A stretch of 64,000 nucleotides of DNA from Flavobacteriales bacterium UBA3364 (GTDB taxonomy: Bacteria; Bacteroidota; Bacteroidia; Flavobacteriales_F; PHOS-HE28): assembly GCA_002360495.1 (NCBI GenBank), contig DEQO01000066.1, forward strand, positions 10,588-74,587. Reading direction: 5' to 3'. The notes beneath the pieces are model-generated. The model did no database searches. It was not told where the DNA came from and worked only from the letters and a program-made list of their open reading frames with translations. A program made the translations under genes and the position numbers. This document shows, piece by piece, positions 16,920-26,879 of the stretch; the stretch's first letter is position 1, and every line of letters begins with the position of its first letter.

Positions 16920-19592
16920 ATGAGCGAAACGACGGATAAGGGATTGCGACTGAGCAAGGTGGCCAGGGAGTTCAACCAAGGGTTGCACACCGTGGTGGAG
17001 TTCCTCGAGAAGAAGGGACATAAGGTGGAGAGCAACCCCAACACCAAGATCGACGGGGCGCTCTACGAACTGCTGTTGCAGGAGTTCGGTACCGACAAGG
17101 CCATCAAGGAACAGAGCAAGGCGACCGTCCAGTTGCGCCAGGAGCGCGAGACCATCTCGCTCGTGACCGCAGCTCCTGCGAAGGAAGCGCCGAAGAAGAA
17201 GGCGGAGGACCCCGCACAAACACCACCTCCTGCCGCCGCCGCACCTGCGCCAGTGACGCCTGCCCCGGCGGAACCGGACGTCATCAAGGCAAAGGCCGAA
17301 AAGGTCGAAGGTCCCAAGACCTTGGGCAAGATCGATCTGGACGCGCCGAAGAAGGGCGCCAAGAAGGCGGCAAGGACCGAAGCGGCTGCGCCAGCTGAAG
17401 TTCCGGCACCGGAGGTTCCGGCGACTCCGGCGGTCGGGCCTGATGCAGCGACTACGGAAGCTCCCGTGGAACCCGAGACGATCCGGGTGAACGTGCAGAA
17501 ACTGGCCGGGTTGAAGACCCTGGGCAAGATCGACCTGCCCGTCGAGAAGGAGCGCAAGCCCGCCGAACGCGGAACGGATGCGGATCGTGGTCGTCGCAAG
17601 CGCATCGTGAAACCGGGACCGGTCAATGTGGAGCGCACCGTCCAGCAGGAGCAGCGCAATGCACCTGCAACGGGTCGTCCGGGCGAACTCGATGAGAATG
17701 CGGTGAAGCGCAAGGTGAGCGAAACCCTCGCGCGCCTCACCGGAGGCAAGAGCAAGGGCGCCAAACTGCGTCGTGAAAAACGCGATCAGCGCGGACGGCG
17801 TTTCGAGGAAGAACAAGCCGCCAAGGAACTGGCCGGTATGACCCTCAAGGTCACCGAATTCGTGACCGCGAGCGAACTGGCGAGCATGATGAGCGTACCG
17901 GTCACGGACATCATCAAGGCTTGCTTCGCCTTGGGTATGATGGTGAGCATCAACCAACGCCTCGATGCCGAGACCCTCGCAGTGATCGCTGAGGAATACG
18001 GGTTCAAGGTGGAGTTCGTCGGCGCCGAGGTACAATTGGACCTTCAGGAAGAGGCCGATGTGGAGGAGCGTATCGAACCGCGTCCGCCCATCGTCACCGT
18101 GATGGGCCACGTCGATCATGGCAAGACCTCGTTGCTGGACTACGTGCGCAAAGCCAACGTGATCGCCGGTGAAGCGGGCGGTATTACCCAGCACATCGGT
18201 GCCTACGGCGTACAACTGCCCAACGGCAAGCAGATCACCTTCCTGGACACTCCGGGTCACGAAGCGTTCACCGCCATGCGTGCGCGCGGTGCCCAGGTCA
18301 CCGACATCGCGATCATCGTGATCGCCGCGGACGACAGTGTGATGCCACAAACGCGTGAGGCCATCAACCACGCACAAGCGGCGGGTGTCCCGATGGTCTT
18401 CGCCTTCAACAAGATCGACAAGCAAGGCGCCAACGCCGAGAAGATCCGCGAACAGCTCAGCCAGATGAACATCCTGGTCGAGGAATGGGGCGGCAAGTTC
18501 CAGACCCAGGAGATCAGCGCCAAGCAAGGAAAGGGCGTGGAGCAGCTGTTGGAAAAGGTCCTGCTCGAAGCCGACATGCTCGAGTTGAAGGCCGATCCGG
18601 GCAAACGTGCGCACGGAGTGGTGATCGAAAGCACCTTGGAACAAGGACGGGGTTATGTAACGACCCTCCTCGTGGATGCCGGCACGTTGCGCAAAGGGGA
18701 CATCATCCTTGCCGGCCAGTTCAGCGGTCGTGTGCGGAACATGTTCAATGAGCGTGGTCAGCAGGTCATGGAGGCCACACCGTCCACCCCGGTCTCCATC
18801 CTGGGCCTCGATGGGGCGCCTAACGCAGGTGACACCTTCCAGGTCTTCGAGGACGAACGCGATGCACGCACCATCGCCACGCGTCGCCAGCAGCTGCAGC
18901 GCGAACAGGGCATCCGCACGCACAAGCACATTACGCTGGACGAGATCGGTCGTCGTCTCGCCATCGGCGACTTCAAGGAACTGAACCTCATCGTGAAAGG
19001 CGACGTGGACGGTTCCGTGGAAGCGCTCACCGATTCCTTGCTGAAGCTCAGCACCGAAAGCATCAAGGTGAACGTGATCCACCGTGCGGTGGGTCCGATC
19101 GCCGAGAGCGACATCCTGCTCGCAACGGCTTCCAACGCCATCGTCATCGGTTTCCAAGTGCGACCCACTCCGGGTGCGCGCAAGCTGGCGGAGACAGAGG
19201 AGATCGACATCCGCCTGTACTCCATCATCTACGCGGCGATCGACGAGATCAAGCAGGCGATGGAAGGCATGCTCGCGCCGAAGGAAGTGGAGAAGATCAC
19301 CGGTACCGCGGAAGTACGCGAGACCTTCCGCATCAGCAAGGTGGGTACCGTTGCCGGCTGCTACGTGCTCGATGGAAAGCTCGATCGCAAGAACAAGGTG
19401 CGCCTCATCCGCGATGGCATCGTGGTCTACACCGGCGATCTCGATACGCTGAAGCGTTTCAAGGACGACGTGAAGGAAGTATCACACGGTTACGAGTGCG
19501 GCCTCAACATCAAGAACTTCAACGACGTCAAAGTGGGCGACCACATCGAAGCCTTTGAGATGGTGGAGGTGAAGCGTACGCTGAACGATTGA
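16920..19592 (+). CDS. infB: Translation initiation factor IF-2
   Basis: An 890-residue protein. It opens with an IF2_N helical domain ('RLSKVAREFNQGLHTVVEFL') and a long Ala/Pro/Lys-rich linker (about 80-260). A second IF2_N-like segment follows, then the G domain with 'GHVDHGKTSLLDYV' (P-loop), 'DTPGHEAF' and 'NKID'. The C-terminal domains II-IV bind fMet-tRNA. It places initiator tRNA on the 30S subunit. The start at 16920 is chosen over an in-frame ATG at 16863, because only the protein from 16920 begins with the conserved domain. It converges with a SPOR-domain gene 27 bp downstream. Confidence 0.96.
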   Translation: MSETTDKGLRLSKVAREFNQGLHTVVEFLEKKGHKVESNPNTKIDGALYELLLQEFGTDKAIKEQSKATVQLRQERETISLVTAAPAKEAPKKKAEDPAQTPPPAAAAPAPVTPAPAEPDVIKAKAEKVEGPKTLGKIDLDAPKKGAKKAARTEAAAPAEVPAPEVPATPAVGPDAATTEAPVEPETIRVNVQKLAGLKTLGKIDLPVEKERKPAERGTDADRGRRKRIVKPGPVNVERTVQQEQRNAPATGRPGELDENAVKRKVSETLARLTGGKSKGAKLRREKRDQRGRRFEEEQAAKELAGMTLKVTEFVTASELASMMSVPVTDIIKACFALGMMVSINQRLDAETLAVIAEEYGFKVEFVGAEVQLDLQEEADVEERIEPRPPIVTVMGHVDHGKTSLLDYVRKANVIAGEAGGITQHIGAYGVQLPNGKQITFLDTPGHEAFTAMRARGAQVTDIAIIVIAADDSVMPQTREAINHAQAAGVPMVFAFNKIDKQGANAEKIREQLSQMNILVEEWGGKFQTQEISAKQGKGVEQLLEKVLLEADMLELKADPGKRAHGVVIESTLEQGRGYVTTLLVDAGTLRKGDIILAGQFSGRVRNMFNERGQQVMEATPSTPVSILGLDGAPNAGDTFQVFEDERDARTIATRRQQLQREQGIRTHKHITLDEIGRRLAIGDFKELNLIVKGDVDGSVEALTDSLLKLSTESIKVNVIHRAVGPIAESDILLATASNAIVIGFQVRPTPGARKLAETEEIDIRLYSIIYAAIDEIKQAMEGMLAPKEVEKITGTAEVRETFRISKVGTVAGCYVLDGKLDRKNKVRLIRDGIVVYTGDLDTLKRFKDDVKEVSHGYECGLNIKNFNDVKVGDHIEAFEMVEVKRTLND

Positions 19593-19600
19593 GGATCAGC

Positions 19601-19618
19601 AATTCGGAATTCCGAATT
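19601..19618. repeat. Perfect AT-rich palindrome between convergent genes
   Basis: AATTCGGAATTCCGAATT is a perfect 18-bp palindrome in the 27-bp gap between infB and the SPOR gene, much more AT-rich than its surroundings. It may help terminate both transcripts but has no T-run. Confidence 0.4.
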
Positions 19619-19619
19619 T

Positions 19620-20081
19620 CTAATCCTCCAACCGCGGCATCTCGATCTCGTCCGGCACGATATAGCTGCCGGGGTAAAGCAGCTTCATGTCGCGAAGCAG
19701 ATGCTCCGCTTCCAGACGTGTATAGAGGTCACCCACCCGCAGGCGGAAATTCGGGGCGAGCCAGCTCAAATAGGCCGGGATGTCCGGGTTCTTCTGCAGG
19801 AAAGCACGCTTGGTATCCTCGGCGGTCTTGCGGTCGCCCAGGAAGATCTGCACCCTGTAGCCTTTTTGGGGATGCTTGCGTTCACTATGATCCTTCAGAA
19901 GGGCCTCGATCCGGGGCGGAACCGTGATCTTGACATCACCAGTGCGGGAGAGCGCTGTATCACCAACGGGCGTATCGACCGCAAGTTCAGCCCCGCTGGA
20001 AGAAAGGGGCACCGAGGTGCCTGTCTGGGCCGGGACCGGGATCACCAGGAACAACGAGAAGGCAACAAGGAGCGAACGCAT
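19620..20081 (-). CDS. SPOR-domain secreted protein
   Basis: A 153-residue protein with a signal peptide ('LLVAFSLFLVIPVPAQ', about 4-19), a low-complexity linker, and a C-terminal SPOR-like domain (about 75-150: 'KGYRVQIFLGDRKTAEDTKR' and 'FRLRVGDLYTRLEAEHLLR'). SPOR domains bind denuded peptidoglycan glycans. The start at 20081 is the Met before the signal; a longer frame to 20261 would place 60 unlike residues first. A -7 box TACTTTTG (minus strand, 20097-20104) lies 15 bp upstream. Confidence 0.78.
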   Translation of the reverse strand: MRSLLVAFSLFLVIPVPAQTGTSVPLSSSGAELAVDTPVGDTALSRTGDVKITVPPRIEALLKDHSERKHPQKGYRVQIFLGDRKTAEDTKRAFLQKNPDIPAYLSWLAPNFRLRVGDLYTRLEAEHLLRDMKLLYPGSYIVPDEIEMPRLED

Positions 20082-20096
20082 CGGTTTGGTGGGGGC

Positions 20097-20104
20097 CAAA
20101 AGTA
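20097..20104 (-). promoter_or_regulatory. -7 promoter box for the SPOR gene
   Basis: The minus strand reads TACTTTTG, an exact TAnnTTTG match 15 bp before the start at 20081. It supports that start over the longer frame. Confidence 0.5.
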
Positions 20105-20303
20105 TGCCGTTCACAAAGTGCCACGGTCCATGTGCCAACGGATGAGGGACCCGTGCGATCGAGCCGACGTGCGATACCCCATCGGGCCTGCAACACCTTG
20201 GTGGACAATGTACTTCGTTGTGAATGTTATTTAGAATAGCTCTAAATAGTGACATCCCCATGGCAAGTCTTCAACCGTGCAGCCCCACGATCGGTCCGCC
20301 GTG

Positions 20304-20311
20304 TATTTTTG
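20304..20311 (+). promoter_or_regulatory. -7 promoter box for the act/cox operon
   Basis: TATTTTTG is an exact TAnnTTTG match 33 bp before actA and the most likely promoter of the operon running to 32083. No clear -33 element was seen. Confidence 0.5.
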
Positions 20312-20344
20312 CGGCCGGACAAACGGATGTAGGTCCCTCCTAAA

Positions 20345-21673
20345 ATGCTCGGAATGCCGCTTGTAGCAAGGATTTCAGAACGTTCCACCGGGCTCCTTCA
20401 CGCAACCCTCGCACTCGTCCTTTTCCTGTTCTCGGCCGCAGCTCAGGCCCAACCTGCCGACGCGGCCTTGTATGCCCAGGGGGAAAAGCTCTTCAAGGGC
20501 AACTGCGCAAGCTGCCACAAGCCCGATAAGGACCTCACGGGTCCGGCCTTGAAGGGTGCCCGTGCCCGCTGGGAAGGGAAAGGCGACATCTATGCCTGGG
20601 TCAAGAACAGCACCGCATATCTCAAGACGGGCAACCCGTACGCCAACGAACTCTTCGCCAAGTGGAACAAGAGCGTAATGACCGCACAGGCGCTCCAGGA
20701 TGCGGAGATCGATGCTGTGCTATACTACACGGACAACTATGCTCCGCCGGTCGGCCCCAAGCCACCTACGGATCCGAACCCGGAACCAGGGACATCCGTT
20801 AGCAATTGGCCATGGCTCGTTGTCATCGCACTCCTTTTGTTGATCGTTGGCATTTCGCTCAGTGGTGTCAAGAGGAGCCTGACCAACGCGGTCCTCGAAG
20901 CAGAAGGCAAGGAGCCCCTGCCGGACATGACCACCGGTCAGAAGATCCGCAATTGGGCTTGGCACAACAAGGCGTTCGCGAGCATCATCGGCCTGTTCAT
21001 AGTGGTCTTCCTGACGCTGAAAGCGTGGGATGCGGCTTGGGTGGTCGGTGTCTATGGCGGTGATGAAGTGGAGCACTACAAGCCGGAGCAGCCGATCAAG
21101 TTCAACCACACGCTGCATGCAGGCAAGGTGGACAAGGGCAACCTCGCGATCAACTGCCAGTATTGCCATAGCAGCGCGGAGAAGAGCAAGCACGCCGGGA
21201 TCCCCAGCACCAATGTGTGCATGAACTGCCACCAAGCCGTGGCCGAAGGGCGTACCCCGGAGGGCACCAAGGAGATCGCGAAGATCTACGCCGCTGTGGG
21301 CTGGGATGGCAAGGCATACACCGGCAAGCCGGAGCCTGTGAAGTGGGTGAAAGTGCACAACCTGCCCGATCACGCCTACTTCAACCACGCACAACACGTT
21401 GCCGTGGGCAAGTTGGAGTGCCAGGAGTGCCATGGCCCGATCGACGAGAAGATGGACGTCGCCGAGCAATGGGCGCCGCTCACCATGGGCTGGTGCATCA
21501 AGTGCCATGCCGAGAAGGATGTGAAGATGGCCGGCAACGGCTACTACGACGAGATCATGGCCCGCTTGGAGGAGACCGACATGGGCCACCAGGAATTGAA
21601 GAAGTATCTGGAGGACGAGAAGATCAGTGTGAAGGAGCTTGGAGGCTGGGAATGCTCCAAGTGCCACTACTAA
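20345..21673 (+). CDS. actA: Alternative complex III subunit ActA, hexaheme with N-terminal cytochrome domain
   Basis: A 442-residue protein. A signal peptide (about 14-36) and a monoheme cytochrome domain ('CASCH') come first, then a linker with a helix ('WPWLVVIALLLLIVGISL'), a second helix ('FASIIGLFIVVFLTLKAWD'), and the ActA pentaheme domain with 'CQYCH', 'CMNCH', 'CQECH', 'CIKCH' and 'CSKCH'. ActA collects electrons in quinol:electron-acceptor oxidoreductase ACIII. The extra N-terminal heme domain is an addition to the classical pentaheme subunit. It is first of a tight operon (actB 16 bp downstream). Confidence 0.93.
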   Translation: MLGMPLVARISERSTGLLHATLALVLFLFSAAAQAQPADAALYAQGEKLFKGNCASCHKPDKDLTGPALKGARARWEGKGDIYAWVKNSTAYLKTGNPYANELFAKWNKSVMTAQALQDAEIDAVLYYTDNYAPPVGPKPPTDPNPEPGTSVSNWPWLVVIALLLLIVGISLSGVKRSLTNAVLEAEGKEPLPDMTTGQKIRNWAWHNKAFASIIGLFIVVFLTLKAWDAAWVVGVYGGDEVEHYKPEQPIKFNHTLHAGKVDKGNLAINCQYCHSSAEKSKHAGIPSTNVCMNCHQAVAEGRTPEGTKEIAKIYAAVGWDGKAYTGKPEPVKWVKVHNLPDHAYFNHAQHVAVGKLECQECHGPIDEKMDVAEQWAPLTMGWCIKCHAEKDVKMAGNGYYDEIMARLEETDMGHQELKKYLEDEKISVKELGGWECSKCHY

Positions 21674-21689
21674 GAACACCGCGCGCCGC

Positions 21690-24600
21690 ATGTCGAGCAC
21701 GAAGCGATATTGGATGGATCTCGGGGACCTGCACCAGGAACCCGGAACGATCAAGGGCCGTGAGAACGAGTTCCGCCAGGACCTCGCGATCGATCAGGTC
21801 ATCGGCGAAGCCTCTTTCGGCAACGCCAACACGGGCCGTCGTGATTTCCTGAAGTTCCTGGGCTTCGGCTTGGGCGCCGCCTCCCTCGCGGCCTGCGAAA
21901 CACCGGTCATCAAGTCGATCCCTTATGTGACCAAGCCGGAAGACCTGGTCCCCGGTGTTGCCAACTGGTATGCCAGCACGTTCTACGACGGAGAGGACTA
22001 TGCCAGCATCCTGGTGAAGACGCGCGAAGGCCGTCCCATCCACATCAAGGGCAACCCGCAATTCGGCATCAACCGCAACCCCGCACTGGCCAAAGGCAGC
22101 GTGAACGCGCGGATCAACAGTTCGATCCTTTCGTTGTACGACAACGAGCGGGTCAAGAGCCCGATGATGAAGGGCGCCGAGGGCATGACCGCCGCTACGT
22201 GGGCGGATGCCGACAAGGCCGTAGCAGCAGGGTTGGCCGCTGCTGCGGGCAAGCGCATCGTGATCCTCACGAACACGGTGATCAGCCCCAGCACCAAGGC
22301 CGCGATCGCAGCGTTCCAAGCGAAATTCGGTCCCGGTCCCGCTACGGTCGATCCGGCCGCTACCGCACCGGCCGGTGGGGTTGGGCATATCCAGTACGAC
22401 ACGATCAGCTACAGCGGCGTTACCAACGCCAACCTGACCAGTTTCGGCAAGCGTGTATTCCCGAACTACGACCTGACCAAGGCCGATGTCATCGTGAGCG
22501 TTGATGCGGACTTCCTGAGCAATTGGGGGAGCAGCACCGAGTACACCTGGCAATACGCCACGCGTCGGAACCCGGATATGCCGATGAACCGGCACTTCCA
22601 GTTCGAGGCCCGCATGAGCATGAGCGGTGCCAACGCCGATGTGCGCGTCCCGTTGAAACCGAGCGAACTGCCGAAAGCGGTGATCGCCTTGCACGCACAC
22701 ATCAGCGGTTCGGGCGCCGGTGCCGATGCCGCCATGATGAAGGCGACCGAAGGCGCTGCCAAGGCGTTGATGGCCGCGAAAGGCCGCAGCCTGGTATTGG
22801 CGGGCAGCAACAACGAAGGCGTGCAGGTGCTGGTGAACAGCATCAACAGCATGCTGGGCAACTACGGTAGCACGATCGATCTGTCGGGCACGGCCTTCAA
22901 GCAGGGTGACGATGCGGCCGTTGCGCAACTTGTGAAGGACATGAACGCAGGCGCAGTGGGCGCCCTGTTCATCGCTGGCGTAAATCCGGCTTACACGCTG
23001 CCGAACGCGGCGGAGTTCAAGGCCGGTCTGGCCAAGGTGCCGTTGACGGTGAGCTTCAGCGACCACGCTGACGAGACCGCCAGTCTGTGCAAGTGGATCT
23101 GCCCGGACAGCCATGCGTTGGAGAGTTGGAACGATTTCAGCCCGAAGCCCGGCCACTACGCGCTGGCGCAACCTGCGATCCGCCCGTTGTTCAGCACCCG
23201 CCAATGGCCTGAGAGCCTGCTGGCGTGGAGCGGTTCGTCCACGAACTACCATGATCATGTAAAGGCCACCTGGCAGACGGCCATGGCCGCGATGGCCGCT
23301 TCCATGCCGTTCGAGGATACATGGAACATGGCCGTCCACAACGGTGTGCTGCAAGCCTATACACCGACCGCCGAGGTCGCCGTATTCGCGGGAGATGTTG
23401 CCGCCGCTACCGCCGCCGCGCAGAAGGCGGGCACGGGTGGTGGTGAATTCGAACTCGCCCTCTATACCACCGAAGCCATCGGCAACGGCCAGCACGCCAA
23501 CAACCCGTGGTTGCAGGAGATGCCCGATCCGCTCACCAAGATCACGTGGGACAACTACGTGTGCATGAGCCCGACGGATGTGGAGCGTCTTGGCCTGAAC
23601 ATGTACCTGGGCGAACAAGCCCCGGCCAGCATGGTCTCCGTGAAAGCGGGCGACCGTGAAGTGGTCCTTCCCGTGGTACCGACACCCGGCCAGAAGACCG
23701 GCACCATCGCTATTGCACTGGGTTACGGCCGCGGCGAGAACGGTGAGAAGGTCGGCCGCGCGGCATGTGTCACCGATCATAACGGCGATTGGAAGCCTGT
23801 CGGCAGGAACGCTTATCCGTTCACCAGCCTCGTCAACGGTACGGTGAGCTACGACGTTCTGAACGTCAGCGTAACGGCAACGGGCGAAACCTACCCGATG
23901 GCCATCACGCAGACGCACTTGACGGACATGGACCGTCACAGTGTGGTGAAGGAGACATCGATCGCCACCTACAAGGCCGGCGATAAGACCGTTTACAACC
24001 ATCCGCACATGCTCGGCGTCCACGAGGACGTCAACGGCGACGGTGTCATCAACGCGCAGGACAAGAAGCCTGTGGCCGAGTTCGATCTCTGGGAGGAACA
24101 TCCTGTGGAGAACGTCGGGCATCGTTGGGGCCTCAGCATCGACCTGAACGGCTGCATCGGTTGCGGAGCCTGCATCACGGCGTGCAACAGCGAGAACAAC
24201 ATCGCCGTGGTGGGCAAGGACGAAGTGCGCCGGAGCCGCGAAATGCATTGGTTGCGCATCGACCGCTACTACAGTTCGGCCACCACCAAGGAGACCGCCA
24301 AGAAGGACGGTCTGGGTAAGATCGACATGTACCTCAAGATGGAGGTGCCCGAAGAGAGCCCGACCGTGATGTTCATGCCTGTGATGTGCCAGCATTGCAA
24401 CCACGCACCGTGCGAAACAGTGTGTCCGGTAGCCGCCACCACGCACAGCAACGAAGGCCTCAACCAGATGGCCTACAACCGATGCATCGGCACACGGTAC
24501 TGCTCCAACAACTGCCCGTACAAGGTCCGTCGCTTCAACTGGTTCAACTACGTGAGCGAGAAGTTCGGCGAAGTGAACCCGGCATGGGACGATCTCGGCC

Positions 24601-24929
24601 GCATGGTATTGAACCCTGATGGGACCGTTCGCGGTGACGGGGTGATCGAGAAGTGCAGCATGTGCGTGCAGAGCATCCAGGCCGGTAAGCTGGCCGCCAA
24701 GAAGGCCGGCACTCCGGTGCAGGACGGAGCCATCGAGACCGCATGCAGTGCCGCCTGCGGAACAGGTGCCATCGTATTCGGCGACCTGAACGACAAGAAG
24801 AGCATGGTGCGCGGCCTGTCCGACAGCGATCGCAGTTACCACATGCTGGAAGAGGTCGGTGTAAAGCCGAATGTGAATTACCTGGTGAAGGTGCGTAACA
24901 CCGAAGAGGCCGCCGCACATCACGCTTAG
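21690..24929 (+). CDS. actB: Alternative complex III iron-sulfur subunit ActB
   Basis: A 1079-residue protein. Near residue 50 a Tat-type motif ('RRDFLKFLGFGLGAASLAAC') precedes a molybdopterin-oxidoreductase-like domain that lacks an obvious cofactor-ligand signature. The C-terminal third is a ferredoxin-like domain with four Cys groups: 'CIGCGACITACNSENN', 'CQHCNHAPCETVCP', 'CIGTRYCSNNCPYK' and 'CSMCVQSI'. This is the usual fused ActB1-ActB2 form. It relays electrons from quinol through Fe-S clusters to the hemes. Start 21690 is the Met nearest the conserved start; an in-frame ATG at 21639 overlaps actA. Confidence 0.94.
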   Translation: MSSTKRYWMDLGDLHQEPGTIKGRENEFRQDLAIDQVIGEASFGNANTGRRDFLKFLGFGLGAASLAACETPVIKSIPYVTKPEDLVPGVANWYASTFYDGEDYASILVKTREGRPIHIKGNPQFGINRNPALAKGSVNARINSSILSLYDNERVKSPMMKGAEGMTAATWADADKAVAAGLAAAAGKRIVILTNTVISPSTKAAIAAFQAKFGPGPATVDPAATAPAGGVGHIQYDTISYSGVTNANLTSFGKRVFPNYDLTKADVIVSVDADFLSNWGSSTEYTWQYATRRNPDMPMNRHFQFEARMSMSGANADVRVPLKPSELPKAVIALHAHISGSGAGADAAMMKATEGAAKALMAAKGRSLVLAGSNNEGVQVLVNSINSMLGNYGSTIDLSGTAFKQGDDAAVAQLVKDMNAGAVGALFIAGVNPAYTLPNAAEFKAGLAKVPLTVSFSDHADETASLCKWICPDSHALESWNDFSPKPGHYALAQPAIRPLFSTRQWPESLLAWSGSSTNYHDHVKATWQTAMAAMAASMPFEDTWNMAVHNGVLQAYTPTAEVAVFAGDVAAATAAAQKAGTGGGEFELALYTTEAIGNGQHANNPWLQEMPDPLTKITWDNYVCMSPTDVERLGLNMYLGEQAPASMVSVKAGDREVVLPVVPTPGQKTGTIAIALGYGRGENGEKVGRAACVTDHNGDWKPVGRNAYPFTSLVNGTVSYDVLNVSVTATGETYPMAITQTHLTDMDRHSVVKETSIATYKAGDKTVYNHPHMLGVHEDVNGDGVINAQDKKPVAEFDLWEEHPVENVGHRWGLSIDLNGCIGCGACITACNSENNIAVVGKDEVRRSREMHWLRIDRYYSSATTKETAKKDGLGKIDMYLKMEVPEESPTVMFMPVMCQHCNHAPCETVCPVAATTHSNEGLNQMAYNRCIGTRYCSNNCPYKVRRFNWFNYVSEKFGEVNPAWDDLGRMVLNPDGTVRGDGVIEKCSMCVQSIQAGKLAAKKAGTPVQDGAIETACSAACGTGAIVFGDLNDKKSMVRGLSDSDRSYHMLEEVGVKPNVNYLVKVRNTEEAAAHHA

Positions 24930-24949
24930 AGGATAACGAAGAGGACCCC

Positions 24950-26338
24950 ATGCACGCAGAAGCAGCGATCCGAGAACCCCTTATCCTGGGCCATAGGACG
25001 TATCACGATATCACCAACGATATCGTCGGTCCGATCGAGAACAAGGCCCCGCGCGGCTGGTATGTGCTCATCACCATCGCCGGCCTGATCGCCGCGTACG
25101 GTGTGGGCTGCATCATGTACCTCCTCAGCAAAGGGGTCGGTGTATGGGGATTGAACAAGACGGTGGACTGGGCCTGGGACATCACCAACTTCGTTTGGTG
25201 GGTGGGGATCGGTCACGCGGGTACGTTGATCAGCGCGGTGTTGCTCTTGTTCCGTCAGAAGTGGCGGATGGCGATCAACCGTTCCGCGGAAGCGATGACC
25301 ATCTTCGCCGTGATCATGGCGGGAACGTTCCCGCTGATCCACATGGGTCGTCTGTGGGTGGGCTACTGGGTGTTCCCGTTGCCCAACCAGTTCGGTTCGC
25401 TCTGGACCAACTTCAACAGCCCGCTGCTGTGGGACGTGTTCGCGATCTCGACCTACTTCTCCGTATCGCTGGTGTTCTGGTACATCGGCCTTATCCCGGA
25501 CTTCGCCACCATCCGCGACCGCCTCACCAAGCCGGGCATGAAGCGCTTCTACAGCATCCTCAGTTTCGGCTGGACCGGTAACGCGAAAGCCTGGACGCGT
25601 TTCGAGGAGGTGAGCTTGGTGCTCGCCGGTGTTGCGACCCCGCTGGTGTTCTCGGTGCACTCCGTCGTGAGCTTCGACTTCGCCACCTCGGTGATCCCCG
25701 GATGGCACACCACCATCTTCCCGCCCTACTTCGTGAGCGGTGCCGTGTTCAGCGGTTTCGCCATGGTACAGACGCTGTTGCTGGTGATGCGCAAGGTGAT
25801 GCACCTCGAAGCGTACATCACCAAGAAGCACGTGGAGTACATGAACATCGTGATCATCGTCACGGGTTCCATCGTCGGTGTGGCCTATATCACCGAGTTG
25901 TTCATCAGCTGGTACAGCGGCGTCGAGTACGAGAGCTACGCCTTCATCAACCGCGCTACCGGTCCCTACTGGTGGGCATACTGGAGCATGATGACCTGCA
26001 ACGTGATCAGCCCGCAGCTGTTCTGGTTCAAGAAGCTCCGGACCAACCTGGCCTTCACCTTCTTCATGAGCATCATCGTGAACATCGGCATGTGGTTCGA
26101 GCGCTTCGTGATCATCGTGACCAGCCTGCACCGCGACTACATGCCCAGCAGCTGGACCATGTTCCACCCCACGTGGGTCGATGTAGGAACGTTCCTCGGA
26201 ACGATCGGCATCTTCTTCACGCTGTACCTGCTCTTCGCGCGCTACTTCCCGGTGGTGGCGTTGAACGAGTTGAAGTCGATCCTGAAGACGAGCGGCGAGA
26301 GCTACAAGAAGGAAGCCGCTCACCATCACCACCATTGA
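24950..26338 (+). CDS. actC: Alternative complex III NrfD-like membrane subunit ActC
   Basis: A 462-residue polytopic protein with about ten transmembrane helices and the NrfD/PsrC-like quinol-site segments ('WVGIGHAGTLISAVLLLFR' and 'GTFPLIHMGRLWVGYW'). It oxidises menaquinol and anchors the complex. It starts 20 bp after actB and ends 5 bp before actD. The C-terminus ends in a natural run of five His after 'KKEAA'. Confidence 0.95.
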   Translation: MHAEAAIREPLILGHRTYHDITNDIVGPIENKAPRGWYVLITIAGLIAAYGVGCIMYLLSKGVGVWGLNKTVDWAWDITNFVWWVGIGHAGTLISAVLLLFRQKWRMAINRSAEAMTIFAVIMAGTFPLIHMGRLWVGYWVFPLPNQFGSLWTNFNSPLLWDVFAISTYFSVSLVFWYIGLIPDFATIRDRLTKPGMKRFYSILSFGWTGNAKAWTRFEEVSLVLAGVATPLVFSVHSVVSFDFATSVIPGWHTTIFPPYFVSGAVFSGFAMVQTLLLVMRKVMHLEAYITKKHVEYMNIVIIVTGSIVGVAYITELFISWYSGVEYESYAFINRATGPYWWAYWSMMTCNVISPQLFWFKKLRTNLAFTFFMSIIVNIGMWFERFVIIVTSLHRDYMPSSWTMFHPTWVDVGTFLGTIGIFFTLYLLFARYFPVVALNELKSILKTSGESYKKEAAHHHHH

Positions 26339-26343
26339 GCACC

Positions 26344-26877
26344 ATGGCGAACAAGGTCATCTACGCCGTTTACGAGGATCCCGAGCAGCTGAAGGACGGC
26401 GCGCGTAAGCTGGTGTCCAGCGGTGTGAAGGTGAAGGACGTGTACTCGCCCTTCCCGGTCCACGGTCTGGACCCGATCATCGGCATCAAGCGCACACGCT
26501 TGGGGATCGCGGCCTTCATGTACGGCATCGGCGGTACGTCGCTGGCTGTGCTGGGCATCACCTATTTCATGATCTGGGATTGGCCGATGAACATCGGTGG
26601 CAAACCGAGCCAGGCGTTATACAAGAACATCCCGGCGTTCATCCCGGTGATCTTCGAGTTCACCGTGTTGTGCGCAGCGCATGGTATGGCGATCACCTAC
26701 ATGATCCGCAACAAGACCTTGCCCGGCATGCCGGCCCGCAACCCGGACCCGCGCACGACCGACGACAAGTTCATCATCGAGGTACGCACTGCGGACAACC
26801 ACGGCCACAGCGCCGAGACCATCACCAGCCTGCTGCGCACCACCCCGGTGTTCGAGATCAACGAACGCCAGTACTGA
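26344..26877 (+). CDS. actD: Alternative complex III membrane subunit ActD
   Basis: A 177-residue protein with an N-terminal soluble domain ('VIYAVYEDPEQLKDGARKL') and two transmembrane helices (about 60-82 and 100-125). The segment 'SPFPVHGLDPIIGIKRTRL' matches ActD (DUF3341). It starts 5 bp after actC and overlaps the actE start region by 2 bp of spacing only (TGA then CC then ATG). The role is structural in the membrane arm of ACIII. Confidence 0.93.
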   Translation: MANKVIYAVYEDPEQLKDGARKLVSSGVKVKDVYSPFPVHGLDPIIGIKRTRLGIAAFMYGIGGTSLAVLGITYFMIWDWPMNIGGKPSQALYKNIPAFIPVIFEFTVLCAAHGMAITYMIRNKTLPGMPARNPDPRTTDDKFIIEVRTADNHGHSAETITSLLRTTPVFEINERQY

Positions 26878-26879
26878 CC

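Noticed and set aside
15840..19157. 1105-codon minus-strand ORF over nusA and infB
   Set aside because: It is antisense to two certain genes and its translation lacks any recognisable domain.
19601..19618. AT-rich palindrome as a regulatory operator
   Set aside because: It lies between convergent genes with no promoter beside it, so a role in termination is more likely.
21624..24923. 1099-codon minus-strand ORF over actB
   Set aside because: It mirrors actB and is His/Ala/Arg-rich without motifs.
24926..26335. 469-codon minus-strand ORF over actC
   Set aside because: It is antisense to actC, with a composition typical of shadow frames.
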